DNA of 64,000 nt from Paenibacillus nasutitermitis. Lineage in GTDB: Bacteria; Bacillota; Bacilli; Paenibacillales; Paenibacillaceae. The DNA is taken from the NCBI RefSeq assembly GCF_014641075.1, contig NZ_BMHP01000001.1, positions 682,001-746,000 on the forward strand, read 5' to 3'. Below the pieces are notes generated by a model. That model was not told the origin of the DNA. It was given only the letters and a program-made list of their open reading frames with translations, and ran no database searches. Shown here piece after piece: positions 54,356 to 64,000 of this stretch. A program made the translations under genes and the position numbers. The first letter of the stretch is position 1. Each line of letters starts with the position of its first letter.

Positions 54356-57184
54356 ATGAAAGGTCGTCTTTGCAGTAAGTCGGTGATTCGTCTAATCATC
54401 TTATCCTTGTTATGGTCCTCCATCCCAGCCGGCACCGGATTTACTCCCGTTTATGCTTTAGGACCCAATGATCCTTTGCAAGCCTATGCTCTGAATGAAG
54501 GCCAAGGCAGCACGACAATTGACAGCGTCAGCGGGAACTCGCATGCAATAAGCGGTACTCCTGCGTGGGTGACCGGCTATACCGGCCAGGCGCTGGCCTT
54601 CAATGGACTGAACAGCTCCGTTGTCATGGATGATTTCGACAAACAGTCCTTTACTTTGATGGCATGGATCAAGCCCGCCTCTTACTCCAACAGTCACACG
54701 ATCATCGGCCAGGGCATTGCCGGAGGCCAAAATAATTTGTTTAACTGGTGGGTCAGCGGCGATTCCATGTTTTTCCTCATGAGCGACTCTTCAGGGAATA
54801 GTTACGGCTTGTGGCCTCTGCAGTCGCCGGCCGGCTCAATTCCGCAGGATGTGTGGAGCCATGTTGCGGTTTCCAGGGACGGCAGCACGTACCACATGTA
54901 TGTCAATGGAGTATGGGTCTCCTCCAAAACCACCTATGCAAGCATTACACAAAGCAGCAATCCTAACCCGCTGCGGATCGGCGCGGTGAACAATTCGTCA
55001 GGTCAGGCCACTGAGGTATTTAACGGTATCCTCGATGATGTGCGGATTTATCCGCAAGCGCTCTCTTCCCAGACGATCCTGAACATCAAGCTGGGCCTGG
55101 ATGTAAGTCCAACCACGTATTACGTGGATTCCGTGGGGGGCAGCGATAGCAACTCCGGTACTTCCGTCAGCAGTCCCTGGAAGACGCTTGCCAAAGTCAA
55201 TGCGACCACTTTCCAGGCCGGCGATAAAATCCTGTTCAAGGCGGGTTCTTCCTGGACCGGACAGCTGTGGCCCAAAGGCTCCGGGTCAAGCGGTTACCCG
55301 GTCGTGGTGGACCGTTATGGATCGGGAGCCAAACCGCTTATTAACGGAGCAGGCCTGTATACCGAGACGGTAAGGCTGTTCAACCAGCAGCATTGGGAGA
55401 TCAACAATCTGTCCATCACCAATGAGGGAGCACAGCGGGCATCTCGCCGCGCGGTCTGGATCGAAGCGCAGAATATCGGCACAGCCAGCCATATTTATCT
55501 CAAGAATCTGGATATCCGCAATGTCAATGGACTGACGGAAGTTCAGGATCTGGAATCCGGCGGCATTATTGTCCGTGTGACCGGGTACGCTGCGCCGACC
55601 AAATTTGATGATGTGCTGATTCAGGACAATACATTCACGGATGTCGACAGCACAGGCATATTCATCCGCAGCGACTGGCGCAACCGGGCGACCCGGACGG
55701 ACGGATCCGGCCCCTGGCTAGGCATGACGCGCGTCGTTGTTCGGGGCAACAGCTTGAACAGGACCGGGGGCGATGCCATCATCATTTGCGAAAGCGCTGC
55801 CCCGCTTATCGAATATAATGTGGCGGCGAACAGCTACTATGATTCGGTCGGCTACCATGCCGGAATCTGGGCGATTAATTCGGATAACGCTTTATTCCAA
55901 TATAACGAAGCTTATCTGACCCGGACGGTTCTGGATGGCATGGGCTTTGATCTGGATGAGCTTTGCGGGAGCTGTATTATGCAGCATAATTACAGTCATG
56001 ATAACGAAGGCGGGTTTATGCTGCTTGTCGGCCAGCGCGGTCCGGGGACCGGATATGACCAGAATGGAATTGTCCGGTACAATATCAGCGAGAATGACAA
56101 CTACGCTTTATTCCAATATGTCGGACGACTCCAGAACTACCACATCTACAACAACACCTTCTACACGGCGCCGGGCATGAACGTCCGGTTTGCGATGGCG
56201 CCCGACATCAGCAACTTTCCTCAAGGCAGTATCCTCGTCACGAATAATATCATCTACAATCAGGGCTCCAATATGACGTATTACTGCGGCGGCGCGAGCT
56301 GCGTCTACGATTATAATGTTTTCTACGGCAATCATGATGCCAGCGAACCCGCAGATCCGCATAAGCTGACTTCCGATCCTCTCCTTACCGCTCCTGGAAC
56401 GGGTGGCATTGGACGGTCGACAACGGGCGGCTACAAGCTGGCGGCCGGTTCCCCGGCAATCGGCAGCGGGAAGCTTATTTCCGGCAATGGCGGAAGTGAT
56501 TATTGGGGTAATGCGGTATCCGCAACCTCATCTCCGAACCGGGGAGCTTATAACGGTCCGGGAATTACGGGGAGCTATGCGGCTATTCCCGGACGAAGCA
56601 TCACGGTTGACGGGATACTCGACACACTGTCCTCTACGCCTGGGATCGATCTGGAATCAGAGGGACAATTTCTGATTACCGGTTATGGCGGCCCCAACGA
56701 TCTGAGCGGCAAGCTCTGGGTGACATGGGATTCGTTGCGCTTGTATCTTTCGGCGAAAATCAAGGACGATACATTTTCCCAAAGTGCCTCCGGGAGCATG
56801 ACCTGGCAGGGCGACGGCATCCAGTTTGGGGTTACCCCCGGCGCACCCGGCGTCAGCAGCGCATGGTACGAATACGGGATGTCGCTTACCGTTAGCGGCC
56901 CTGAGCTATATCGCTGGTCGTCCATCGGAATGTCGGCGGGACTGGTATCCAACCGCCAGCTGGCGATAAGCCGCAACGAAACGGCGAAGGAAACGATCTA
57001 TGAACTTGGCCTTCCATGGTCTGAGTTGTCTCCGGTAACATCGAGCTCCGGGCTGTTCAGCCTTTCATTGCTTGTCAATGAAAATGATGGGGCTGGGCGA
57101 AGAGGCTGGGTGGAATGGGGAGGAGGAATTGGGGGCACCAAGGATAACGGCGCCTTCAAGGCGGTCCGTCTGACCGGCCCGTGA
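54356..57184 (+). CDS. Secreted LamG / right-handed beta-helix / CBM9-like protein
   Basis: About 942 residues. A signal peptide (to about residue 34, ending VYA) precedes a LamG/concanavalin-like domain (about 38-250: AYALNEGQGSTTID, FTLMAWIKPASYS, SHVAVSRDGSTYHMYVNG). A right-handed parallel beta-helix (about 254-735) starts TYYVDSVGGSDSNSGTS and includes YPVVVDRYG, GIFIRSDWRNR, GGDAIIICES and DGMGFDLDELC. The tail (about 747-942) is CBM9/DOMON-like (ITVDGILDTLSS; VTWDSLRLYLSA). Beta-helix proteins of this type include polysaccharide lyases and glycosidases such as GH141; the family was not fixed. ATG 54356 with GAGGA upstream is preferred; GTG 54335 and ATG 54341 are in frame. Confidence 0.7.
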   Translation: MKGRLCSKSVIRLIILSLLWSSIPAGTGFTPVYALGPNDPLQAYALNEGQGSTTIDSVSGNSHAISGTPAWVTGYTGQALAFNGLNSSVVMDDFDKQSFTLMAWIKPASYSNSHTIIGQGIAGGQNNLFNWWVSGDSMFFLMSDSSGNSYGLWPLQSPAGSIPQDVWSHVAVSRDGSTYHMYVNGVWVSSKTTYASITQSSNPNPLRIGAVNNSSGQATEVFNGILDDVRIYPQALSSQTILNIKLGLDVSPTTYYVDSVGGSDSNSGTSVSSPWKTLAKVNATTFQAGDKILFKAGSSWTGQLWPKGSGSSGYPVVVDRYGSGAKPLINGAGLYTETVRLFNQQHWEINNLSITNEGAQRASRRAVWIEAQNIGTASHIYLKNLDIRNVNGLTEVQDLESGGIIVRVTGYAAPTKFDDVLIQDNTFTDVDSTGIFIRSDWRNRATRTDGSGPWLGMTRVVVRGNSLNRTGGDAIIICESAAPLIEYNVAANSYYDSVGYHAGIWAINSDNALFQYNEAYLTRTVLDGMGFDLDELCGSCIMQHNYSHDNEGGFMLLVGQRGPGTGYDQNGIVRYNISENDNYALFQYVGRLQNYHIYNNTFYTAPGMNVRFAMAPDISNFPQGSILVTNNIIYNQGSNMTYYCGGASCVYDYNVFYGNHDASEPADPHKLTSDPLLTAPGTGGIGRSTTGGYKLAAGSPAIGSGKLISGNGGSDYWGNAVSATSSPNRGAYNGPGITGSYAAIPGRSITVDGILDTLSSTPGIDLESEGQFLITGYGGPNDLSGKLWVTWDSLRLYLSAKIKDDTFSQSASGSMTWQGDGIQFGVTPGAPGVSSAWYEYGMSLTVSGPELYRWSSIGMSAGLVSNRQLAISRNETAKETIYELGLPWSELSPVTSSSGLFSLSLLVNENDGAGRRGWVEWGGGIGGTKDNGAFKAVRLTGP

Positions 57185-57243
57185 TATCGGCATAGAGGCT
57201 TTGACTGGCTAGCTGATACTTGGAACGAATAGTTGAATAATGA

Positions 57244-57276
57244 CGGCTGCCTGCCTGATTCAAGGCGAGGCAGCCG
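57244..57276 (+). promoter_or_regulatory. Hairpin in the leader of the secreted fucosidase gene
   Basis: CGGCTGCCT (57244-57252) pairs perfectly with AGGCAGCCG (57268-57276). It ends six bases before AAGGAGGTG (57282-57290), the ribosome binding site. No T-run follows, so it is more likely a stability or translation-control element than a terminator. Confidence 0.5.
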
Positions 57277-57294
57277 AATTTAAGGAGGTGTGCA

Positions 57295-60174
57295 ATGCGG
57301 TTATATGAAAGGCTTACAAGCCGGTTGACAGTCGGGTCACTGGCATTTCTGCTAATGGCGGGTACAATCCTGTTCCAGCCGAAAGCTGCGGAAGCGGCGG
57401 TCCTTATGGTGAATGATTCAAATCCGTCCATTTCTTACAGCAGCATGGACCCTGCAAGCGCTGGAAGGGGACTAGGGGATTATGAAGACGATGTGCATTA
57501 CGCGACCGCCAATGGGGCTTATTTCGAGTATACATTCAGCGGCACCGGGGTGGAGTATATAACAGAGAAATACAGCGATCAGGGAGAGGTGGATATTTAT
57601 ATTGATGGGGTTTTCAAACAGACGGTGAATTGCTTCTCCGGGAGCAGACAGGTTCAAGTTTCCGTATACAGCATCGCGGGTCTGGCGCAGGGAACCCATA
57701 CAATCAAAGGTGTGAAAAAGAACGGCACGTATATGCTGCTTGATGCCTTGCGCGTGACATATGATTCCGGATCAAATCTTGCGTATCAGAAGCAGGCGAT
57801 TGTTTCGTCGGTCCGCAGCGGCAATGCCGGGGGCAACGCGTTCGACCAATCTGCATCAACCCTCTGGGAAAGCGATTATTCCGATCCGCAGTGGCTGATT
57901 GCCGATCTCGGCCAGCCATATCAGGTGAACCGCGTTAAATTGACATGGGACTCCACCGGGTACGGCAAAGCCTTCCGGATACAGGTATCCCAAAATCTCA
58001 TCAACTGGACAGATGTATACAGTACTACAACGGGAAATGGCAGTGTGCTGGACACTACTTTTACCGGGGTACAAGGACGTTATGTAAGAATGTATGGCAC
58101 AAAGCGGGGGAATGCGAACGGCTATGCGGTCAAGGAGTTTGAGGTATATGGGAACTCGGTTTCTTATACACCCCCGGCCGTGGCGCCGCCGGTGCCGCAT
58201 CTCCCGCTGCCGAGCAGCCAACAGGTTGCGTACCAGAAAATGGAGACCATTGCTTTTGCCCATTTCGGCATGAATACATTTACCAACCGGGAGTGGGGAA
58301 CGGGAACGGAAAGCCCGAACACATTCAACCCTACTGCCTTCGATGCGAGGCAGTGGGTAAGCAATCTCAAGAACGCGGGCTTCAAGCTGCTGATCCTGAC
58401 AGCCAAGCATCATGACGGATTTGCCCTGTGGCCAAGCGCATACACGACCCATGACGTGGCGAGCAGCAGCTGGAAGAACGGGCAAGGGGACGTGGTCCGG
58501 GAAGTGGCCGATGCCTGCAGCGAATTCGGCATGAAGTTCGGGATCTATGTGTCTCCTTGGGATATGCATGAACCAACCTACGGATCAGGTCAGGCATACA
58601 ATGACTTCTTCGTCAATCAACTGACGGAGCTGATGAGCAATTACGGCGAGATCAGCGAAATCTGGTTCGATGGCGCGAAGGGGGAAAATACACCGCAGGA
58701 TTACGATACGGAGCGCTGGTATTCTGTTATCCGCCAGCTGCAGCCCAATATTGTCATCTGGGGTGCCCCCGGCGATGCGCGTTATATCGGGAACGAGGAC
58801 GGTATTGCAAGTGAAACGAACTGGGCCAAGGTCGTTCCCCAACAGACCGGCAATCCTTATTGGGCGCCAAACCAGTATGGCGAAGGTTTCCCCAATGGCA
58901 CGGTCTGGCAGTCGGGAGAAGCAGATGTGTCGCTGCGGCCGGGCTGGTTCTATCATGAGTGGGAGGATACCCACCTGAAGAGCCTGGCAACGCTGACCGA
59001 TATTTACCAGAAATCCGTCGGGCGGGGAGCCAACCTCCTGCTTAATGTTTCGCCGGACCGCAGAGGCCTGCTGCCTGATGGGGATATTGCGAGATTGACA
59101 GAGCTTCGCAGCTGGATCAACGCTGCATATGGTGTGAATCTGGCGCAGGGGGCACCGGCGTCTGCCAGCAATGTCAGGGGAAATGCAGCCGCATATGCGG
59201 CGGCGAATTTGACCGATAACAATTATGATTCTTATTGGACAACGAATGACGGCGTCACGAGCGCTTACGTGGATATTGATTTTGGAACAACGAAGACCTT
59301 TAATGCGGTGACCTTGCAGGAATATATTCCATTGGGCCAGCGGATATCCGGTTTTAATGTGCAGCTATGGAACGGCAGCTCCTGGCAGACGGCAGCTTCC
59401 GGCACGACAATCGGGTACAAACGGATTTTGACCTTCCCGGTAGCGACGGCCTCCAAGATCCGGATAGCGGTGACAAGCTCGCAAGCGCCGCCGCTGCTGA
59501 ATTTTGCCGGCGTTTACCATATCGGCGGAGCCGGTCAGCAACAGGATTCAAATGCGGAGCAGGTCTATGCATTTAATGAAGCAACGGGCTCAACCACAAC
59601 GGAATCAGTGAGTGCCCAGTCCAAAGCTATTACGGGTACGCCGGTTTGGGTCACAGGCAAATCAGGAAGCGCGCTGCAATTCAATGGGACGGATACCTCT
59701 GTTGTAGCGGATTCCATCGTCAAGCAGAACTTTACTTTCGCGGCCTGGATTAAGCCGACCTCTTATAATACGAATCGTATGATCCTGGGGCAAGGTGAAT
59801 TTGGAAGCTCGGTGAACATGATGAACTGGTGGATTCAGAATGGTCAAATGTATTTTCTGATGAGTGACTCCGCAGGCAACGGATACGGGCTGTGGCCGTT
59901 TGTTACGCCAGCTGCTTCCATCCCGCTGAATCAGTGGACACATGTAGCGGTATCCAAATCAGGAAGTCAATTTAAAATGTTTATCAATGGAACGCTCGCC
60001 GCAAGCAGGACATCGACGGCCGATATCCCGCAGGTAAACAATTCCCGCCCTCTGCGCATCGGGGGACAGAATGCCGGATCAGGAAGTGCGGAAGTATTTG
60101 AAGGGATCATTGACGAGCTGCGCCTTTATCCGCAGACGTTAACGGAGCAGCAGATCTACAATTTAAGCCAATAG
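57295..60174 (+). CDS. Secreted multi-modular GH29 alpha-L-fucosidase
   Basis: 959 residues. Signal peptide to about residue 34 (KAAEAA). Residues 40-155 are a beta-sandwich module of unassigned family (FEYTFSGTGVEYITEKYSDQ; VDIYIDGVFKQTV). An F5/8C module follows (about 160-290: AFDQSASTLWESDYSDPQWL). The GH29 barrel (about 312-612) has AHFGMNTFTNREWG, LTAKHHDGFALWP, YVSPWDMHEP and EIWFDGAK, with D459 the expected nucleophile. A second F5/8C-like module (about 614-750) and a C-terminal LamG domain (about 755-959) end the protein. It resembles subfamily B fucosidases. Outside the cell it would remove fucose from a polymer held by the accessory modules. RBS AAGGAGGTG is clear. The LamG domain is closely similar to those of both flanking beta-helix proteins. 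Confidence 0.85.
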   Translation: MRLYERLTSRLTVGSLAFLLMAGTILFQPKAAEAAVLMVNDSNPSISYSSMDPASAGRGLGDYEDDVHYATANGAYFEYTFSGTGVEYITEKYSDQGEVDIYIDGVFKQTVNCFSGSRQVQVSVYSIAGLAQGTHTIKGVKKNGTYMLLDALRVTYDSGSNLAYQKQAIVSSVRSGNAGGNAFDQSASTLWESDYSDPQWLIADLGQPYQVNRVKLTWDSTGYGKAFRIQVSQNLINWTDVYSTTTGNGSVLDTTFTGVQGRYVRMYGTKRGNANGYAVKEFEVYGNSVSYTPPAVAPPVPHLPLPSSQQVAYQKMETIAFAHFGMNTFTNREWGTGTESPNTFNPTAFDARQWVSNLKNAGFKLLILTAKHHDGFALWPSAYTTHDVASSSWKNGQGDVVREVADACSEFGMKFGIYVSPWDMHEPTYGSGQAYNDFFVNQLTELMSNYGEISEIWFDGAKGENTPQDYDTERWYSVIRQLQPNIVIWGAPGDARYIGNEDGIASETNWAKVVPQQTGNPYWAPNQYGEGFPNGTVWQSGEADVSLRPGWFYHEWEDTHLKSLATLTDIYQKSVGRGANLLLNVSPDRRGLLPDGDIARLTELRSWINAAYGVNLAQGAPASASNVRGNAAAYAAANLTDNNYDSYWTTNDGVTSAYVDIDFGTTKTFNAVTLQEYIPLGQRISGFNVQLWNGSSWQTAASGTTIGYKRILTFPVATASKIRIAVTSSQAPPLLNFAGVYHIGGAGQQQDSNAEQVYAFNEATGSTTTESVSAQSKAITGTPVWVTGKSGSALQFNGTDTSVVADSIVKQNFTFAAWIKPTSYNTNRMILGQGEFGSSVNMMNWWIQNGQMYFLMSDSAGNGYGLWPFVTPAASIPLNQWTHVAVSKSGSQFKMFINGTLAASRTSTADIPQVNNSRPLRIGGQNAGSGSAEVFEGIIDELRLYPQTLTEQQIYNLSQ

Positions 60175-60228
60175 CAGTGTGATTCAGGCCTACCGTAACG
60201 ATCATGCCACTGGAGGTGGAAGAGTTAG

Positions 60229-63200
60229 ATGAAGAGACCGGTTTCATTCGTCCTTATCATTTCAATTGTCATGGCCTGCTTCATTACAGGACCTGTCTCT
60301 ACGGAAGCAGCCGACAACGCCGAACAGACCGCATCACGAAGCGGCACAACGTATTACATGGACTCCTCAGGAGGCAGCGACAGCAACGCGGGAACCAGTC
60401 CAAATAAAGCATGGAAAACTCTGAACAAGGTTAATGCTGTCACCTATCAGCCGGGCGACCGGATTCTGTTCAAGGCAGGTTCTTCGTGGAAGGGTCAGCT
60501 GTGGCCCAAAGGCTCCGGATCAGACGGGCATCCAATTGTCATTGACCGGTATGGCTCAGGCAGCAAACCGGTCATTCACGGAGCTGGTCTGTCGGCGGAG
60601 ACGCTGCGGCTGTTCAATCAGCAGTACTGGGAAATCAGCAATCTGGAATTGACCAATAAAGGAGCGGATCGTCAGACCAGACGCGCCGTATGGATTGAAG
60701 CGCAGGATATTGGCATCGCCAGCCATATTTATTTGAAGAATCTGACGATCCGCGATGTGAACGGAAAAACCGGAATAGGCGATCTGGAATCCGGCGGCAT
60801 TATCGCGCGCGTAACTGGCAGTGCCGTACCGACCAAGTTCGATGATCTGCTTATTCAGGACAATACATTCACGGATATCGACAGTACAGGCATCTATATC
60901 CGCAGCGACTGGAGAAACCGGCAGACACGGACAGATGGAACCGGACCGTGGCTTGGCTTCACGAATGTGGTCATTCGGGGCAACAGCCTGAACCGGACAG
61001 GGGGAGACGCCATTATCGTATGTGAAAGCGAGTCCCCTCTTATCGAATACAATGTGGCGGCTCACAGCTATTACAATTCCGAAGGCTATCACGCAGGAAT
61101 CTGGGCAATCAATACGGATAATGCCTTGTTTCAGTACAACGAGGCTTATCTGACCCATACCACTTTGGACGGGATGGGCTTTGACCTGGATGAACTGTGC
61201 AATAACTGTGTCATGCAGTACAACTACAGCCATGATAATGAGGGCGGCTTTATGCTGCTTATCGGCCAGCGGGGTCAAGGGGAGGGATATGACCAGAAAG
61301 GCATTGTCCGTTACAACATCAGCCAGAATGACCGGCATGCCCTGATTTCCTATGCGGGGCGGATGGATAATTATCAAATATACAATAACACCTTCTATAC
61401 TTCCCCGGGCATGAAAGTGAAGTTTTCCGACACGCCGGATTACAACAATCTGCCTACGGGGAGCATGAGCATCCGAAATAATATTATCTATAATCAGGGA
61501 ACAGGAATGTCCTATACCTGTGGCAATTTGACATGTACCTACGATTCGAATACGTTCTACGGCAATCATGATCCGAGTGAGCCGGAGGATCCCAATAAGC
61601 TGACTTCCGATCCGCTTCTGATTGGCGCCGGTTCCGGGAGCGCCGGACCGACAGATGGTAACCGCCTCACGGCGGATCCGCTGTTGTACGATTACGGCCT
61701 TGGAAGCACCGGAAGGACAACAGTAGACGGATACCGGCTGGCGGCAGGATCTCCGGCTATCGGCAGCGGGGCTATTATTGCCGGCAACGGCGGCAAGGAT
61801 TATTGGGGCAACGCCGTATCTGAATCTGCGCGGCCTAACCGCGGAGCCTATAACGGCAGCGGCGTGCAGGAAGAGCCGGTGGGCAGCGGCATCAAGAGCT
61901 ATCTTTATCTGAAAGACGGACATCAGGAGCGTTATATCGGGTCCGCGGAACCACAGCTGTTAACGGTGAAAGCGACTCAGGCTCTGATTGTGGCCGATGC
62001 AAACGGTACAAAAACCTATTATCCTGATAAAGATAAACAGGTCTATCTGACCGTTTCCGATCCACCGATCAAGGTGGTCGGATCTATCAGCAGCATGAAG
62101 GGAGGCAGCAAATATTCGCTTGTTGCTGAACCCGCATACCGGGGTGACGACATCAGCCTGAAGCTGCTGGTGGACAACAGGGTATCAAAGGCAGTTGTCA
62201 GCGGGCAGTTCATCATTGGCATCCGGGTCTTTAAAGTCGAAGCGGCGGCCGGGAAGCTGGCGGAAATTAAACTTGTTATACCCGGATCCTCCGAAGCGGA
62301 GGTCCAAACCGTCACAGGCCAGTTATTCATCGGAGGTAAACCGGTAGGGCGACTGACTGCCGGTGTTACGATCAGTGATCCTCTGACCATGGAAGTTGCG
62401 CATGTTCTGAAGGAGGATGGCAGCGAGGTATTGCGGATCCATACAGTCAATGTGTCCAACCGGGCCCGGAAGCTGAAGGATATCAGCTGGAGTATCGGCA
62501 GCCAGTCGGGAATATTGATGCTTACGGACACGATTGCGGCAGGAGCCGGTCATACGGCGGAGATTTCATTGGCCGGCATGCTGGAAGGGACAAGGAACGC
62601 GGTTTCCATGACGCTGCGGACTTCCGATGGGCTCACTTGGCCGTATAGCGGAGAAACGATAACCTCGGCTTCCATGACCAAAAAAACAATTTCGGTTGAC
62701 GGCAAGCTGGATGATCTGTCAGCAGTTCCTGCAATCGAGCTGCCTGCGCGGGGAGTCGTCCAAATGAGCGGATATGGCGGCGCGGAGGATTTGAGCGGCA
62801 GCGTGTGGCTAACCTGGGATGACGATCATCTATATCTATCGGCACGCATCCGCGATAATCTGTTCTCGCAATCGGAAACGGGCGGACAGATTTGGTTGGG
62901 CGACGTAATTCAGTTCGGTGCATCTCCTGGAATGCCAGGCGAACATGCAGGCATGTATGAATACGGCATGGCGCTGACTTCAGCCGGACCGCAGCTGTAC
63001 CGCTGGTCTGCCCTGGAAGGCGAGCCTGGCGCTATCACAAGCGGCCAGCTGGCGGTTGAGCGGAATGAGCAGCGCCGCGAAACTGACTACGAGCTTGCCG
63101 TACCGTGGTCTGAGCTTGCACCCATACGTCCGGGTGAAGGGCCGTTCAGTTTTTCATTTCTTGTCAATGACAATGACGGCGCTGGACGAAAGGGATGGAT

Positions 63201-64000
63201 CGAATGGGGCGGAGGCATTGGGGGCAGCAAGGATTCGGGCCTATTTGTCCCCATCCGGCTGACGGGTCCGGTTCAGCGAACGTTGTCCGCCCTTAAGATC
63301 AACGAGACGCTGGCCTACAGCGCGTCGCCGGTATCCCTGAGTTTAACGGGGATGTACTCGGATGGGGCTACTGGAATCGTTACGCATGCGCAGTGGACAT
63401 CAAGCGATCCTGAGGTGGCCGTTGTTCAGAATGGGACCGTTTCATTCACCGGCAAGAAAGGTCCTGTTACTATAACGGCGGCTTACGGGGGAATAGAAGC
63501 GACTGTCAGCACCGTCGTGGCTGATTACGACCAGTATTATGCTTTCGACGAGGGGCAGGGAAACCAGGTAACCGAAAGTGTTACCGGTTCAATCTATGCC
63601 ATCGAAGGAGAACCTGTCTGGGTGGATGGCAAATTCGGCAAAGCGCTGTTCTTCTATGGCAATTCCATCAAGATCAATCCGATCGCCAAAGGAGATTTCA
63701 CCTTCATGGCCTGGATCAACCCGTTTAGCGATTCGTATAATCATACTATTTTGGGTCAGGGGGTGACGGGAAGCCAGGCCAATATGTTCAACTGGTGGAT
63801 CAGCGAAGGCCGAATGTATTTCCTGGCCAGCGATGCGGAGGGCAGCGGACATGGCATGTGGCCGTTTAATACGGATGATCATTCCATTGCACTTAATGAA
63901 TGGACGCATGTGGCCGTCACCCGGCAGGGAACCGAATTCAAATTGTACATCAACGGTGTGAATGTGCTCACCAAGTCGGTTCCGGTTTTGCTGGATCAGA
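60229..64000 (+). CDS. Secreted beta-helix / CBM9-like / Ig-like / LamG protein (3' truncated by window)
   Basis: The frame stays open from ATG 60229 (GGAGGTGG upstream) to the window end, giving at least 1257 residues. Signal peptide to about 27; right-handed beta-helix at about 41-545 (TYYMDSSGGSDSNAGTSP, GIYIRSDWRNR, DGMGFDLDELC), a paralogue of the protein at 54356. Then comes a region of about 270 residues with Ig-like strands (ERYIGSAEPQLLTVKATQ), a CBM9/DOMON-like module (about 820-1015), a Big_2-like module (about 1018-1100) and a LamG domain from about 1103 that is cut by the window. Near residue 465 the SDPLL segment is partly duplicated. The enzyme activity, if any, is unknown. Compared with the paralogue, LamG sits at the C-terminus instead of the N-terminus. 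Confidence 0.72.
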   Translation, partial: MKRPVSFVLIISIVMACFITGPVSTEAADNAEQTASRSGTTYYMDSSGGSDSNAGTSPNKAWKTLNKVNAVTYQPGDRILFKAGSSWKGQLWPKGSGSDGHPIVIDRYGSGSKPVIHGAGLSAETLRLFNQQYWEISNLELTNKGADRQTRRAVWIEAQDIGIASHIYLKNLTIRDVNGKTGIGDLESGGIIARVTGSAVPTKFDDLLIQDNTFTDIDSTGIYIRSDWRNRQTRTDGTGPWLGFTNVVIRGNSLNRTGGDAIIVCESESPLIEYNVAAHSYYNSEGYHAGIWAINTDNALFQYNEAYLTHTTLDGMGFDLDELCNNCVMQYNYSHDNEGGFMLLIGQRGQGEGYDQKGIVRYNISQNDRHALISYAGRMDNYQIYNNTFYTSPGMKVKFSDTPDYNNLPTGSMSIRNNIIYNQGTGMSYTCGNLTCTYDSNTFYGNHDPSEPEDPNKLTSDPLLIGAGSGSAGPTDGNRLTADPLLYDYGLGSTGRTTVDGYRLAAGSPAIGSGAIIAGNGGKDYWGNAVSESARPNRGAYNGSGVQEEPVGSGIKSYLYLKDGHQERYIGSAEPQLLTVKATQALIVADANGTKTYYPDKDKQVYLTVSDPPIKVVGSISSMKGGSKYSLVAEPAYRGDDISLKLLVDNRVSKAVVSGQFIIGIRVFKVEAAAGKLAEIKLVIPGSSEAEVQTVTGQLFIGGKPVGRLTAGVTISDPLTMEVAHVLKEDGSEVLRIHTVNVSNRARKLKDISWSIGSQSGILMLTDTIAAGAGHTAEISLAGMLEGTRNAVSMTLRTSDGLTWPYSGETITSASMTKKTISVDGKLDDLSAVPAIELPARGVVQMSGYGGAEDLSGSVWLTWDDDHLYLSARIRDNLFSQSETGGQIWLGDVIQFGASPGMPGEHAGMYEYGMALTSAGPQLYRWSALEGEPGAITSGQLAVERNEQRRETDYELAVPWSELAPIRPGEGPFSFSFLVNDNDGAGRKGWIEWGGGIGGSKDSGLFVPIRLTGPVQRTLSALKINETLAYSASPVSLSLTGMYSDGATGIVTHAQWTSSDPEVAVVQNGTVSFTGKKGPVTITAAYGGIEATVSTVVADYDQYYAFDEGQGNQVTESVTGSIYAIEGEPVWVDGKFGKALFFYGNSIKINPIAKGDFTFMAWINPFSDSYNHTILGQGVTGSQANMFNWWISEGRMYFLASDAEGSGHGMWPFNTDDHSIALNEWTHVAVTRQGTEFKLYINGVNVLTKSVPVLLDQ

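Noticed and set aside
60556..61923. Long minus-strand open frame of 455 codons
   Set aside because: It lies fully antisense to the beta-helix gene that starts at 60229, has no ribosome binding site and no recognisable domain. Long antisense frames are common here because of codon bias.

Overview
The window looks like a low-GC-type Gram-positive genome of moderate GC, most likely Paenibacillus or a close relative (Cohnella-like). The reasons are AGGAGG-type ribosome binding sites, TTG/GTG starts, YesM/YesN two-component systems beside lipoprotein solute-binding proteins, several CUT1 sugar importers, and very large secreted multi-domain glycosidases. This placement is inference; no rRNA or marker gene is present. 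No tRNA, rRNA, insertion sequence, prophage or CRISPR array was seen.

Layout. 1-558: C-terminal end of a GH78-like alpha-L-rhamnosidase. 0.8-4.9 kb: unrelated housekeeping-type genes (a CPA1 Na+/H+ antiporter and a YhgE/Pip-like membrane protein). 4.9-18.1 kb: a GntR/LacI-type regulator divergent from a five-bladed-propeller glycosidase, followed by three GH71/GH99-like paralogues with different front ends (three F5/8C modules; two small 'GQxF' modules; no signal peptide), a stand-alone secreted GQxF module, and a 694-aa cytoplasmic protein of unknown function.

18.1-30.8 kb: importer cassette 1. It holds a membrane-anchored protein that fuses CBM-like modules to a family-1 solute-binding domain, permeases A and B, an NHL-propeller/TPR/Yip1 membrane protein, a DUF5696-like membrane-anchored protein, permeases C and D, and a lipoprotein solute-binding protein. 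31-37 kb: a VOC protein, a truncated SDR remnant, a PpiC/PrsA-like foldase, and a YesN/YesM pair on the minus strand. 37.2-52.4 kb: a lipoprotein binding protein, the only ABC ATPase of the window, and cassette 2, which repeats the eight-gene order of cassette 1 exactly with diverged sequences.

52.9-64 kb: a cytoplasmic GH29 fucosidase, a secreted LamG/beta-helix protein, a secreted multi-modular GH29 fucosidase, and a second, larger beta-helix protein that runs off the window.

Working model (inference): secreted rhamnosidase, fucosidase, GH99-like and beta-helix enzymes cut a complex fucose- and perhaps rhamnose-containing heteroglycan at the cell surface. Two duplicated dual-importer cassettes capture the products, with the CBM-fused binding proteins, the NHL/Yip1 proteins and the DUF5696 proteins sitting on the outer face of the membrane. 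The signal-less GH29, GH99-like and propeller glycosidases would finish the job inside. One MsmX-like ATPase could energise all four permease pairs. The duplicated cassette, with two conserved membrane components of unknown role, is the best candidate here for an undescribed system. A second notable item is a pair of intergenic structured repeats (36893-37062 and 52508-52630) whose inner stems show compensatory base changes.
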